A model generated the notes under the pieces. The model did not search any database and was not told the DNA's origin. It saw only the letters and a program-made list of their open reading frames with translations. 14,764 nucleotides of DNA from positions 1 to 14,764 of the forward strand of contig JANWJI010000040.1 of the NCBI GenBank assembly GCA_025449515.1, in the 5' to 3' direction. This document shows, one piece after another, positions 14,640 to 14,764 of the stretch. This stretch comes from Nitrososphaeraceae archaeon (GTDB taxonomy: Archaea > Thermoproteota > Nitrososphaeria > Nitrososphaerales > Nitrososphaeraceae). A program made the position numbers and the translations under genes. Every line of letters begins with the position of its first letter. Position 1 is the first letter of the stretch.

Positions 14640-14764
14640 AATAGATCTCTTGCGTAATTAGCAGTTATGATCTATCAATGCTGTCTATTTTCACTGTATT
14701 CTTAGATTGAAATCCTGTTAGACTGCATAACTCTAAAGTTCAGTAGACCAGATATTATATCAGA

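Noticed and set aside
1..14764. CRISPR arrays, rRNA, prophage or defence islands
   Set aside because: No regularly spaced repeats, rRNA-like segments, integrase, restriction or toxin-antitoxin genes were seen on either strand.

Overview
The window looks like a chromosomal segment of an ammonia-oxidising-type archaeon (Nitrososphaeria/Thaumarchaeota). The low GC content (about one third by eye, not calculated) would suit a Nitrosocosmicus-like genome better than the GC-richer Nitrososphaera. The evidence is an archaeal transcription factor B, an archaeal class I CCA-adding enzyme followed by an archaeal-type predicted protein kinase, a DUF5679-type mini zinc protein, a decayed IS5-like transposase, and starts with TATA-like boxes about 25-30 bases upstream and no Shine-Dalgarno sequence (mostly leaderless genes). 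The genus is inference.

Layout from left to right. Bases 1-47 may hold the tail of a gene entering from the left. A large tandem-domain SagB-type FMN oxidoreductase runs on the minus strand (186-1910). Behind it lies a wrecked IS5-like transposase (about 2016-2788, minus). A TFB gene (start preferred at 2948) has a 16-base perfect palindrome between its TATA box and its start. Then comes a tight three-gene RNA/kinase operon with overlapping ends: thpR (RNA 2',3'-cyclic phosphodiesterase), cca, and a COG2112-like kinase. An AT-rich stretch follows with two small genes, a membrane protein (7149-7505) and a 45-residue four-cysteine protein (7670-7807). A mostly empty 1.1 kb interval contains a 26-base perfect palindrome. 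Next is an HtrA/DegP-type membrane-anchored serine protease with a complete catalytic triad (8946-10241). After another non-coding interval with a 10-base-pair hairpin comes a polytopic membrane protein with a spermidine-synthase-like domain, broken into two frames by one extra C in a C6 run (10834-13402).

The right end (13403-14764) holds small genes only: a minus-strand small membrane protein, a divergent four-cysteine protein whose best start is a non-standard ACG, and a minus-strand putative secreted protein.

Functionally this is mainly core chromosome (transcription initiation, tRNA 3'-end maturation, RNA end processing, envelope protein quality control) with one decayed insertion sequence and some accessory small genes. 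I see no defence island, CRISPR array, tRNA or rRNA gene. The most notable points are the +1 frameshift exactly at the only site where the two frames of the spermidine-synthase-like gene can be joined, the palindromes placed at promoters or in empty DNA, the Asn in place of an expected catalytic Asp in the CCA enzyme, and the small zinc-type genes that simple ORF calling misses.
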